Assembly: GCA_041655255.1 (NCBI GenBank)
Contig: JBBAFS010000019.1
Span: forward strand, 1-25,953
Length of the DNA: 25,953 nucleotides
Source: JBBAFS01 sp041655255
GTDB taxonomy: Bacteria; Spirochaetota; Spirochaetia; Sphaerochaetales; Sphaerochaetaceae
Direction: 5' to 3'
Shown: positions 1 through 7,412 of the stretch, in pieces
Layout of the letters: every line of letters begins with the position of its first letter
Numbering within the stretch: position 1 is the first letter of the stretch
Translations under genes and position numbers: made by a program
The notes under the pieces: model-generated
What the model was told of the DNA's origin: nothing
The model's input: only the letters and a program-made list of their open reading frames with translations
The model's database searches: none

Positions 1-261
1 GAGTAAGTCTCCAATAAAGCGTTCGTTTGCAAATTGAACAGCGCTCTCTTTCTCACGAAGAAGTCGCTTGCGATAGTTGTCTAAGTCGGCAACTTTTCGC
101 ACATACGTCTCTTTTTCTTGTTCAATTTCTCTCTCTAAGTCTTGAACTCGACTTTCGAGAAATGTCACTTGCTCTTCAGATGTAAGGTTCTCAGATTCAG
201 ATTGATGCATCTGGTCTTGTAGTTGCTCTTCATTCATCTCAGTGTTCACGTTTTTTTCCAT
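1..261 (-). CDS. grpE: GrpE nucleotide-exchange factor, N-terminal part (cut by window edge)
   Basis: GrpE releases ADP from the DnaK chaperone in the cytoplasm so that DnaK can rebind ATP and let go of its client. The 87 codons present begin MEKNVNTEM with an acidic, Gln/Glu-rich leader. A long helix follows (about residues 35-75), then the family signature: DNYRKRLLREKE, then FANERFIGDLL at the window edge, where GrpE proteins continue into the 'PVLDNFERA' region. The C-terminal half lies outside the window. The start is the ATG at 259-261, with only a weak GAGAG Shine-Dalgarno about 10 nt upstream. It follows the coiled-coil gene by 143 nt and has its own promoter-like sequence, so it probably opens a separate unit; dnaK would be expected next but is not seen. 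The identification rests on the signature and is firm. Confidence 0.93.
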   Translation of the reverse strand, partial: MEKNVNTEMNEEQLQDQMHQSESENLTSEEQVTFLESRVQDLEREIEQEKETYVRKVADLDNYRKRLLREKESAVQFANERFIGDLL

Positions 262-343
262 ATTTTTGTTACTCTCACAGTAATGATATATTCACAATGT
301 TTGATATTTAATGTGTAAATATTAGGTTTTTAAACCCTCAAAT

Positions 344-372
344 AACATAACCACGCATAGTCGTAACGTCAA
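344..372 (-). promoter_or_regulatory. Sigma-70-like promoter for grpE
   Basis: On the minus strand TTGACG (367-372) is followed after 17 nt by TATGTT (344-349), about 80 nt upstream of the grpE start. The leader between is very AT-rich and holds a short inverted repeat, GGTTTTTAAACC. I see no CIRCE-type inverted repeat (TTAGCACTC-N9-GAGTGCTAA), so HrcA control is not supported here. This is a prediction from consensus only. Confidence 0.5.
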
Positions 373-404
373 GCCACACAGCTGTTTTTTGAGGGAAGTC
401 CCCT

Positions 405-2222
405 TTAATCGTCGTCTAAGGAGATCTCTTCCTCATCATCCTCTCTATCATAGAGATCTGATTCAATACGAGGTTGGCTTTTTGGAAGATTGAGCTCACC
501 TTCCTCGACTTCCATCTCATCAAGCTCTTGTTCTTCATCCCAATCGTCATACTCTTCTATTTCAAGTAGCTCGTCTTCAAGCTCTTGTGGCTCATCAACT
601 TCCCTAAAGGCTTCTTCTTGCTCAACTTCCTGGGAGCTCTCTTCAATGACCTCATCCCAGTCAAATGGGTCATCTTCTTCAAAGAGATCATCGAGTTCCC
701 CAACAGGGTGTTGATCTTCAAAGATGGGGGATTCTTCTACACTCTCATCACTAAGATCATCCCAATCAAATACTTGTTCCTCTTCTAAGAGCTCTTCAAG
801 TTCAACAGATGAGGCGCTTTGATCTTTCAAAGGCTCTTCAGCTACCTCTTCGATGATTTCACTCCAGGTGAAATAATCATCTGATTGTTCATCTGGGGAC
901 GTAGCGGACATCGATGGAGGTTCATCCTCTTCAGCTTTTTCCTCCGATTCCTCACTCTCTTGTTGCGTCTCACCTTCATCCTCTTCACGGATTTCGCCGA
1001 CCACAATGGAATCTCCAATCATATCGTCCCAGCTAAAATGGTCATCTTCTTGTTCAAACATCTCACTTTCTCCCTCAGGTGTTACTATTTCATCATACAT
1101 ATAATGTCTTCTCAGCTCAGGTTCAAAGAGTTCTTGTTGAATTTCATCTAATGCTTCTTCAAGTTCTTGTTCTTGATCGTAGAGGTCACTCTCATCTCGT
1201 AAGGCTTCTTGCAACTCCAATAACAGTTGTTGTTCCTCTTCATACACTTTTTGCTTCTCTCGCTCTTCTAAGATCTCGTTTAACTCACTTTGAGCTTGAT
1301 CACGAGTACTCTGAAGTTGTTCAAGAGCAGCTGTTTGTAGTTCAAGTTCTTTGCTTTTGATTTCAAGTGATTGTTCGAATTCGACTTTTGTCACTGTTAA
1401 AGAGTCTAATTCTGTTTGGATTTTTTGTTGTTCTTGTTGTAAAGAGGTCAAACGAGATTCACTGTCAGCGAGTTTTTTCTGAGCTACAAGCAGATGACTT
1501 TCAAGTTCGCCATACGAGAGGCGAGAAGAATCATGTAACAGATCGACAGTCTGTTGTAAGGTGGTGGTTTTTTGTTGAAGTTCATCTAAAAAGGAGTGGA
1601 TCGTGTGCAACATGGTCTTAAAGACAATATCTGTTTTACTCACCGATTGGTTAAATAAATCATCAATCTCTTTTTGGGTTTCGGCTATCGACTCATCGAT
1701 ATGTTGTTGCACGTGGTGTTGATGAACGGTGACTGATCTCTCTAATTGAGTCCCTAAATGTTCGATTTGTTTCTCAATGAGGGTGTTTTTCTCTACAAAT
1801 GAGTCGATGGTCTTTTTTGTATTATCTAGGTTCTGAACTTGCTGTTGTACGTATTGTACTTTAGTTTCAGCTTGTTCAGTGAGAGAGCGGAGTGATATAA
1901 GGACCTCTTTGTAGTGGTTAAAGGTCTGTTCTAAGGTGTGTAAATCGGATGAGTGTTCAACAATATGTTGGCGTTGCAAAGCGATCTGTTCTAAAAGGGA
2001 GTGTAACTCCTCTTTAGAAAGAGCTATAGAGGTATTTGTTTCAGCAATTTGCTGCTGAAGTGTATCTTCAAATCGTTTTGCCTCTGCAATATATTGTGTT
2101 GCAGTTCTTTTGATGATATCAACTCTTCTACTACGGTTATCACTGGAACGGAGGGTGAACATAATCACCAATGTGATAACAAATAGTCCAATCGATAATA
2201 TAAGAGGGAGCATCTCACCCAT
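405..2222 (-). CDS. Membrane-anchored coiled-coil protein with acidic tail bearing repeated F-x-W-acidic motifs (SpiroCoCo-like)
   Basis: This 605-residue protein has three visible parts. Residues 5-23 form one hydrophobic N-terminal segment (LPLILSIGLFVITLVIMF), followed by RSSDNRSRR, which suggests an N-out/C-in anchor with the body in the cytoplasm. Residues 40-365 are heptad-like, rich in Gln, Glu and Leu, with no enzymatic motif: a long coiled coil. Residues 370-605 are extremely acidic and carry five related motifs centred on W398, W453, W487, W522 and W561 (FSWDDMI, FTWSEII, FDWDDL, FDWDEVI, YDDWDEE). The anchor and coiled coil resemble the spirochaete 'SpiroCoCo' family, from memory and not checked. 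It starts 9 nt after the HAD gene stop, with AAGGTAGG as ribosome site, so it is the last gene of the ptsI-der-HAD chain. A structural or scaffolding role is inferred; function is unknown. Confidence 0.85.
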   Translation of the reverse strand: MGEMLPLILSIGLFVITLVIMFTLRSSDNRSRRVDIIKRTATQYIAEAKRFEDTLQQQIAETNTSIALSKEELHSLLEQIALQRQHIVEHSSDLHTLEQTFNHYKEVLISLRSLTEQAETKVQYVQQQVQNLDNTKKTIDSFVEKNTLIEKQIEHLGTQLERSVTVHQHHVQQHIDESIAETQKEIDDLFNQSVSKTDIVFKTMLHTIHSFLDELQQKTTTLQQTVDLLHDSSRLSYGELESHLLVAQKKLADSESRLTSLQQEQQKIQTELDSLTVTKVEFEQSLEIKSKELELQTAALEQLQSTRDQAQSELNEILEEREKQKVYEEEQQLLLELQEALRDESDLYDQEQELEEALDEIQQELFEPELRRHYMYDEIVTPEGESEMFEQEDDHFSWDDMIGDSIVVGEIREEDEGETQQESEESEEKAEEDEPPSMSATSPDEQSDDYFTWSEIIEEVAEEPLKDQSASSVELEELLEEEQVFDWDDLSDESVEESPIFEDQHPVGELDDLFEEDDPFDWDEVIEESSQEVEQEEAFREVDEPQELEDELLEIEEYDDWDEEQELDEMEVEEGELNLPKSQPRIESDLYDREDDEEEISLDDD

Positions 2223-2231
2223 ACTGTATGC

Positions 2232-2945
2232 CTACCTTCCCAAAGTGTTCACTGTTTCCTCAATCTGCTTATAACTGTAGCAGATTGTGTCGGCTTGTGG
2301 ACACCTTTTTCGTAATGATTCCATAATCCTACACTTTTTAGCTTTCTCGTTAAATAAGATAGTGTACATCCCCACCCTCTTTGCCCCTACCATGTCTTTA
2401 GGACAACTGTCTCCTACATACACAACTTGGTGTGGTTTAACGTCCAAACGCTCACACAGATTAAGAAATGGAGCTCGATGTGGTTTCAAATACCCACTCT
2501 CTTCAGTACAAAAAGCGACTTCAAAGAGGTCTTCCACACCTAATGTGACAAGCTTTTGTTCAACAGGGAAATCGGAAAGAGCAGCTAAGATATACCCTTT
2601 GTTGCGTAACTCTTCTAAAGAAGATCGAAGATGAGCAAAAGGAGTTAATACGTTAAAACTCTTTTTCCACCTATTGTACATCTGTTTTTCAATGTCGGAG
2701 GCGATGCGCTTCATCTGCTGGGGATCACTTGTTCGCCCAATCCATGCAGCTTGTTGTAACCGATACTCTAAAAGAGAGCTTATACGGGTCGTCTCTTTCT
2801 CCTTACGAATGAACTTTCGAAACTTGTTGTATCTGTACGCTAAAAAGGGATTAGGGAAAAGTGACGGAAGTAGTTTTCTTCGTGTTGCCGATGGATGATA
2901 GAGCGTCCCATCGATATCGAAACAGACGACCTTTATCTCATTCAC
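2232..2945 (-). CDS. HAD-superfamily hydrolase (phosphatase-like)
   Basis: A 237-residue HAD hydrolase with all four motifs. Motif I is FDIDGTLY, with nucleophile D10 and general acid/base D12. Motif II is the Ser in ALSDF (S123). Motif III is the Lys in GYLKPHRAPF (K153). Motif IV is VGDSCPKDMVGAK (D178, D183). The helical insert between motifs I and II (about residues 15-100) marks a C1-capped, phosphoglycolate phosphatase/HAD-IA-like enzyme. Substrate cannot be told from sequence; small phosphorylated metabolites are usual for the family. The start is GTG at 2945, overlapping the der stop as GTGA. No ATG lies close enough to retain motif I, so GTG is the only sensible start. The overlap implies translational coupling to der. 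Family assignment is firm and the role is open. Confidence 0.88.
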   Translation of the reverse strand: MNEIKVVCFDIDGTLYHPSATRRKLLPSLFPNPFLAYRYNKFRKFIRKEKETTRISSLLEYRLQQAAWIGRTSDPQQMKRIASDIEKQMYNRWKKSFNVLTPFAHLRSSLEELRNKGYILAALSDFPVEQKLVTLGVEDLFEVAFCTEESGYLKPHRAPFLNLCERLDVKPHQVVYVGDSCPKDMVGAKRVGMYTILFNEKAKKCRIMESLRKRCPQADTICYSYKQIEETVNTLGR

Positions 2946-4315
2946 GACTTTTTCCCATATGGATTTCGCTCACGCTCTTTGAGTTCCACCATCACTGGTA
3001 CTGAAGAGAATCCCAAATCTCGGCGAATATTGTTTTTTATGTACTGTAAATATGTTTGTGGAAAATCCTTCTTTCTATTTACAAAGAGTAAGAACCTAAT
3101 AGGAGGTGCACTTACTTGCGTGCCGTAATAGATTTTTACATGACCTCGAGGAGAGCGAGGTACTTCATAGCTTTGTTGCCACAATGAGAGATGTTCATTC
3201 AAAGTTGAAGTTCCTACTCTCTTATTTAATTGCTTCCACACTCTAAGAACCTCTTCTAAAATCAGAGATACCGAGCTCTCTTGTAAAGCACTAATAGGGA
3301 CTATGGGGGCAAAAGAGAGGATCGGAAATAAGAATCGAGCACGGTCGGTGATAGCCTCAATTTGGTTTCCTACTGTCGGGGTAAGTAAATCGACTTTATT
3401 GAACACCAAGATCACCCCTTTCCCTTTTCGAACAATGAGTTGGGCAATCTTTTTATCTTGTTCTACAATCCCTTCGGTGATATCGACCATCAGTAAAATA
3501 ACATCGGCTTCATCGATGGTTTTAATAGCTCGGTTTACCGAATAGTATTCGACATCTTCATCCACTTTGCTTTTACGACGGATACCAGCGGTATCTAAGA
3601 TGGTGAATTTTTGATCTTTATAGGTAAAATCGGCACTCACCACATCTCGAGTGGTTCCTGGGATATCACTTACTATGGAGGTTTCTCGTTGGGTAAAGAG
3701 GTTTGTGAGAGTCGATTTGCCTGTATTGGGTTTACCTAATACGGCAATATTCACCACTGAGGGGATCTCTATCTCATCAGCTGCAAACTCTAAGTTCAAC
3801 ATCTCATATAACTCATCTTCTAAATCTCCAATACCAACACCATGGGCACTAGAAATTCCCATCACCTTTTTATACCCGTAACTATAAAAATCCCATATAA
3901 GGGATTCACGAGAGGGGTCATCTATTTTATTAACAGTTACAATAACTTTATCTGAAAAAGGGCGAAGTTCTTGCATCAGCATCTCATCTTCGCTTGTTAC
4001 TTCGGTACAATCGAGTAAGAAGATGATAGCATCGGCAATCTCTAAGAGTTCTAAACTCTTTTTTGTGACGATATAATCGAGTCCCTCTTTATCGAGTTTA
4101 ACCCCTCCTGTGTCGACAAGTAAGACAGCTGAGCCATCGATATACCATTTTTGTGCAACTGGATCACGAGTTACTCCCGGTGTGGGATCTGTGATCATCC
4201 TTTTTTTTCTCATGAGTCTATTAAATAGAGTCGATTTTCCTACATTGGGGCGACCAATAATTGCCACAACTGGCAATCCCGCCTCACGTAGGGAAGATAT
4301 CTCCGAATGTTTCAT
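2942..4315 (-). CDS. der: Ribosome biogenesis GTPase Der (EngA)
   Basis: Der is a double-GTPase protein that acts in late assembly of the 50S ribosomal subunit. The 457-residue protein shows two tandem G domains. The first has GRPNVGKST (residues 21-29), DTGG (68-71) and NKID (129-132). The second has GKPNTGKST (194-202), DTAG (241-244) and NKVD (306-309). A C-terminal KH-like domain (about 360-457) contains PPIRFLLFVN. Length and domain order are typical. The ATG start at 4315 lies inside the 3' end of ptsI (32-nt overlap in another frame), with AAGGA 8 nt upstream. The stop overlaps the next gene as GTGA. Both overlaps suggest coupled translation in a ptsI-der-HAD-coiled-coil operon. Identity is essentially certain. 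Confidence 0.97.
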   Translation of the reverse strand: MKHSEISSLREAGLPVVAIIGRPNVGKSTLFNRLMRKKRMITDPTPGVTRDPVAQKWYIDGSAVLLVDTGGVKLDKEGLDYIVTKKSLELLEIADAIIFLLDCTEVTSEDEMLMQELRPFSDKVIVTVNKIDDPSRESLIWDFYSYGYKKVMGISSAHGVGIGDLEDELYEMLNLEFAADEIEIPSVVNIAVLGKPNTGKSTLTNLFTQRETSIVSDIPGTTRDVVSADFTYKDQKFTILDTAGIRRKSKVDEDVEYYSVNRAIKTIDEADVILLMVDITEGIVEQDKKIAQLIVRKGKGVILVFNKVDLLTPTVGNQIEAITDRARFLFPILSFAPIVPISALQESSVSLILEEVLRVWKQLNKRVGTSTLNEHLSLWQQSYEVPRSPRGHVKIYYGTQVSAPPIRFLLFVNRKKDFPQTYLQYIKNNIRRDLGFSSVPVMVELKERERNPYGKKS

Positions 4316-6035
4316 GCATCCATTCCTTTACATAGGTGTCGATGTGTACGTATGAGTCCATCTGTAAGATGGTGTGAGTAAATTCTTGTGCCTCTTGTAA
4401 GCTGACGTTACGTATGATGTTTTTCACCTCTAAGAGGCTTTGAGGACTCATACTTAATTCATCAATTCCAAGTCCAATAAGAAAGAGTGTTGCTAATGGA
4501 TCACCAGCCATCTCCCCGCACATCGCTACAGGGATATTCTCAGTATGAGCTTTTTCAACAACCATGTGTAGTAGACGCAATACTCCAGGATGAAAAGGTT
4601 GGTACAGATGGGCAATTTTCTCATTACCTCGATCGACGGCTATCGTATATTGAATTAAGTCATTTGTACCGATAGAGAAAAAGTCACATTTCGGGGCTAA
4701 TAGGTCACTGCATAGTGCTGCAGATGGGACCTCAATCATAATCCCTACTTGGACCTCTTGATCAAATAGAATCTCTTTGGCTTTGAGTTCCACCTTTACC
4801 TCTTCTAATACCTCTAGGGCGTGATCAAGTTCCTCTGGTCCACTGATCATAGGGAACATAATGTTTAACTTGCCGTAGATGCTAGATCGAAGTAGTGCAC
4901 GTAGCTGTACTTTGAAGATCTGTTTTTGTGAAAGAGAGAAGCGAATCGCTCTCCATCCTAAAATAGGGTTCTCTTCCTCAAAGCCCGCCAAACCAGGAAT
5001 AATTTTATCTCCACCCACGTCGATAGTTCGAATGGTTACCGGCTTTGTCTCTCCAAATTGTTGTAACACCTTTTTGTATGCTTCAAATTGTTGAGCTTCG
5101 GTTGCTCCTCCAGTTTGCATAAACAAAAATTCGGATCGAAATAACCCAACTCCCTGAGAGCCGTTTTCAATAGCTAAGGCGGCCTCTTCGACTGTTTCAA
5201 TGTTTGCTTTGAGCATGATGGTGTGACCATCTGTGGTAATTGCCTCTTTCTCAGCCAAATTAAGAAGACTAAGGTTGTGTTCTTTCCACAATCTCTTACG
5301 CTCACTGAACATTTCGGTAGTCTCTCGATCTGGATCAACAATCACTTCACCGGTGTTCCCATCGACAATGAGAGTATCTCCTTTAATCAGGCGGCGAGTG
5401 ATATGTGGAATACCAACAACAGTGGGAATTTGTAAAGCACGAGCTAAGATAGCAACGTGGCTTGTCCTTCCTCCCATCTCTAAGGCAATCGCTTTTACCC
5501 CAGTGTTATTAAGTGAAAGAGCTTCAGAGGGGAGCAGTGTATCTGCCACTAAGATCTCTTGTTTCCCAATATGTTGTAACGAGATTTCAGCTTTTCCCAT
5601 GAGGTTACGGATAATTCTCTTTCCGATATCTTCTAAATCTGCACTCCGCTCTCTTAATGAAGCGTCGCTAGCTACTTCTAGCAATTGGATATGAGCTTGC
5701 ATCACACTATCTACAGCCCACTCAGCACACATATATTTAGTCTCGATTTTCTGTTCAACTGCTTTGATGAACTCGGGATCTTGAACCATAAATTGCTGAG
5801 TCTCTAAAATAAGGGTGTGATCGCTATGCTCGCTACTTGCATTCATCGAATCAAGCTCTTCTAAAACAAGAGCCAACGTCTGACTAAATCGTCTCTGTTC
5901 AGAGGCGATGTCTTGAGGTTTTATGATGCGATGCGGAACAATAAGCTTCTCGTGTATATAGACAAAAGCACGTCCAAAGCCAATACCCGACGAAGCGGCA
6001 ATTCCTTGTAGAATCCTCATAACTGGGTGTATCAT
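4284..6035 (-). CDS. ptsI: Phosphoenolpyruvate-protein phosphotransferase (PTS enzyme I)
   Basis: Enzyme I takes phosphate from PEP onto a histidine and passes it to HPr, the first step of the PTS. The 583 residues match the full-length family. An N-terminal HPr-binding helical region (about 45-145) is followed by the phosphohistidine loop GGRTSHVAILARA with H193. The C-terminal PEP barrel carries RTIDVGGDK (336-344), MIEVPSA (433-439), SIGTNDLIQY (454-463) and catalytic Cys506 in CGEMAGD. There is no GAF domain, so this is ordinary EI and not EI-Ntr. No HPr or EII gene is in the window. The ATG at 6035 was kept; M6 (6020) is an alternative. A GGGG run about 12 nt upstream of 6035 sits in a small hairpin, so the ribosome site is not clear. 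It leads the downstream chain and is divergent from the GerMN gene. Confidence 0.95.
   Translation of the reverse strand: MIHPVMRILQGIAASSGIGFGRAFVYIHEKLIVPHRIIKPQDIASEQRRFSQTLALVLEELDSMNASSEHSDHTLILETQQFMVQDPEFIKAVEQKIETKYMCAEWAVDSVMQAHIQLLEVASDASLRERSADLEDIGKRIIRNLMGKAEISLQHIGKQEILVADTLLPSEALSLNNTGVKAIALEMGGRTSHVAILARALQIPTVVGIPHITRRLIKGDTLIVDGNTGEVIVDPDRETTEMFSERKRLWKEHNLSLLNLAEKEAITTDGHTIMLKANIETVEEAALAIENGSQGVGLFRSEFLFMQTGGATEAQQFEAYKKVLQQFGETKPVTIRTIDVGGDKIIPGLAGFEEENPILGWRAIRFSLSQKQIFKVQLRALLRSSIYGKLNIMFPMISGPEELDHALEVLEEVKVELKAKEILFDQEVQVGIMIEVPSAALCSDLLAPKCDFFSIGTNDLIQYTIAVDRGNEKIAHLYQPFHPGVLRLLHMVVEKAHTENIPVAMCGEMAGDPLATLFLIGLGIDELSMSPQSLLEVKNIIRNVSLQEAQEFTHTILQMDSYVHIDTYVKEWMHETFGDIFPT
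6006..6035 (+). promoter_or_regulatory. Possible promoter of the GerMN-domain gene
   Basis: On the plus strand TTGTAG (6006-6011), 18 nt, then TATCAT (6030-6035) resembles a sigma-70 promoter with a good -10 and a poor -35. The -10 coincides with the ptsI start codon on the other strand. It lies about 50 nt upstream of the GerMN gene. Weak prediction. Confidence 0.3.
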
Positions 6036-6037
6036 AC

Positions 6038-6051
6038 GGGGTTTTTACCCC
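6038..6051. repeat. Small inverted repeat between divergent ptsI and GerMN gene
   Basis: GGGGT-TTTT-ACCCC forms a 5-bp stem with a 4-nt loop just outside the ptsI start and just downstream of the candidate GerMN -10. In the ptsI transcript it would occupy the Shine-Dalgarno region. It could be a regulator site or RNA structure; its size makes chance quite possible. Confidence 0.4.
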
Positions 6052-6084
6052 TATGTAAATAGAGGCTCGATTGAGAGAAGTGTT

Positions 6085-6663
6085 ATGGTGTATGCTGTTG
6101 GTGTGAATAGAAGTGAGAAAAGCTATCTACACCATCTTCCCCTTTTTATCTTTATGTTTGTGCTAATCGTCTCCATTCTCATTACTGCGTTCTCATACCC
6201 ACGTATCGTACAAAGTATTCAAGAGTCGAACGTTGTGGAGTTGATTCGCTTAGCAAAAGAGAGAGGAGAATCCCCTGTAGGTGTAACAAAGGTCTCTCTT
6301 TTTTATCCTCGCTTTCATGATCAAAGCCAGAGTGTTGAATACGTTGAAATACTCACTCAAATCGATGGTCGATTTACGAATCATCTACTTCTTGAACACC
6401 TTCTCAAAGGTCCTCCACGCTCAGCTCTGAAAGAGGGAGTACTCTCTACCATTGACCCTCGCACAAAGCTCATAGGCCTCAGCGTGAGCCAGCAGGTAGC
6501 ATTTGTGGACCTCACTAAAGAGTTCTTAACTGCCCACCCTCTCGATACAGACAAAAGTATTGCTATTACTCAGATAAAGAAGTCTCTTCAAAAGCAAAAA
6601 GAGATTAAAGATGTGATTCTTTTAGTTGAGGGGAAAGTCTTTAATCAAACAAATCAGAAATGA
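6085..6663 (+). CDS. Membrane-anchored GerMN-domain protein
   Basis: The only plus-strand gene of the window; 192 residues. Residues 19-38 are one hydrophobic segment (LPLFIFMFVLIVSILITAF), preceded by Arg/Lys/His, so the C-terminal part is probably extracytoplasmic or periplasmic. Residues 65-185 fit the GerMN fold first described in Bacillus GerM: VSLFYP, then LLLEHLLKGPP, a GVLSTIDPRTKL stretch and VAFVDLTKEF. GerMN domains are common outside spore formers and appear to act at the cell wall or envelope; the molecular role is not established. The ATG at 6085 has GAGAGAAG a few nt upstream. Its 3' end overlaps the end of tlyA on the opposite strand by 23 nt (6641-6663), leaving no room for a terminator. 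Domain call is good; function is unknown. Confidence 0.83.
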   Translation: MVYAVGVNRSEKSYLHHLPLFIFMFVLIVSILITAFSYPRIVQSIQESNVVELIRLAKERGESPVGVTKVSLFYPRFHDQSQSVEYVEILTQIDGRFTNHLLLEHLLKGPPRSALKEGVLSTIDPRTKLIGLSVSQQVAFVDLTKEFLTAHPLDTDKSIAITQIKKSLQKQKEIKDVILLVEGKVFNQTNQK

Positions 6664-7408
6664 GCTTTGTAACGCTCAAAGGTGTATGAGTCTCTTGTAG
6701 TTGCAACAGTGTTAAAAACTCTCTATTTCCTTTTCTCCCTTGAATGGGACTTTCACATATATTGGAGATAAAGACTCCCTCATCTCGTAACTGGGAAGCT
6801 ACTGATTCTAGGATGTCACGTATAAGATGAGGATCACTAATAACTCCATCAAATTCAGGATGATCTTTCTCAATTTCAAATTGTGGTTTAATAAGAGCAA
6901 TCATCCACTTCTGCTTTGTTAAAGAGAGGATATGGGAAGCTGCTTTTACAATAGAGCGAAAAGAGAGATCAGCAACTGCTGCATCACTCGAAGGGTCGAG
7001 TTTTTCAACACTCATAATATTGGTTCGTTCATGAACTACCACTTTTTGGTGGTAGCGAAGACGGTAATCGAGTTGATTGTATCCAACATCGATGGCATGA
7101 ACTAAGCGAGAGCCGTGTTGTAATAAAGCATCGGTAAACCCCCCTGTAGAGGATCCAGCATCTATCATCACTAAATTACGTACTGAGATAGGAAACTCTA
7201 CAAGTGCTTTTTCTAACTTATATCCCCCTCGAGAAACATAGCGCTCCTTTTGTAACACAACACTACTTTCATGTGGGTAGAGTTGATTGATATTGGTACA
7301 CGTCTCGTCCCCAATTTTAACTTCTCTACAAGCCACAAACGCTTTGAGTTGGTCATCACTGTAGTGGGGAAAATGCTCTCTCATTAATTCAAGAAGGGGA
7401 CGTTTCAC
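6641..7408 (-). CDS. tlyA: TlyA-family rRNA 2'-O-methyltransferase (S4 + FtsJ-like domains)
   Basis: TlyA enzymes use S-adenosylmethionine to 2'-O-methylate cytidines in rRNA; in mycobacteria this affects capreomycin sensitivity. Starting at GTG 7408 gives 255 residues. An N-terminal S4 RNA-binding domain (about 1-60) is followed by the linker YVSRGGYKLEKAL and a Rossmann methyltransferase. The SAM-binding loop is DAGSSTGGFTD (about 83-93), with ADLSF (D147) and LIKPQFE (K174), which fit the catalytic Asp and Lys of the K-D-K-E set. The GTG is preferred over the upstream TTG (7423), which overlaps ymdB, because GGAG lies 9 nt before it and the ymdB stop falls just upstream. It is the last gene of rny-ymdB-tlyA and collides with the GerMN gene 3' end. 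The old name 'hemolysin' is not supported by the domains. Confidence 0.92.
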   Translation of the reverse strand: MKRPLLELMREHFPHYSDDQLKAFVACREVKIGDETCTNINQLYPHESSVVLQKERYVSRGGYKLEKALVEFPISVRNLVMIDAGSSTGGFTDALLQHGSRLVHAIDVGYNQLDYRLRYHQKVVVHERTNIMSVEKLDPSSDAAVADLSFRSIVKAASHILSLTKQKWMIALIKPQFEIEKDHPEFDGVISDPHLIRDILESVASQLRDEGVFISNICESPIQGRKGNREFLTLLQLQETHTPLSVTKLISDLFD

Positions 7409-7412
7409 CTTG

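Noticed and set aside
373..404. Terminator after the coiled-coil gene
   Set aside because: AGGG-N5-CCCT is only 4 bp and is followed by CAAAAAA on the minus strand, not T residues. It was not called.
490..714. Plus-strand reading frame giving a Ser-rich 74-residue product
   Set aside because: It is the antisense of Glu/Asp-rich codons of the coiled-coil protein tail (GAA/GAT read as TTC/TCT-type codons). It has no ribosome site and no family resemblance.
5233..5694. 153-codon plus-strand open frame inside ptsI
   Set aside because: It is fully antisense to a conserved enzyme I gene. Its product has no recognisable domain, and the frame is explained by codon bias of the real gene.
6641..7408. 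Hemolysin or virulence factor reading of TlyA
   Set aside because: The S4 plus FtsJ-like methyltransferase domains and intact SAM loop indicate rRNA methylation. No secretion signal or pore-forming feature is present.
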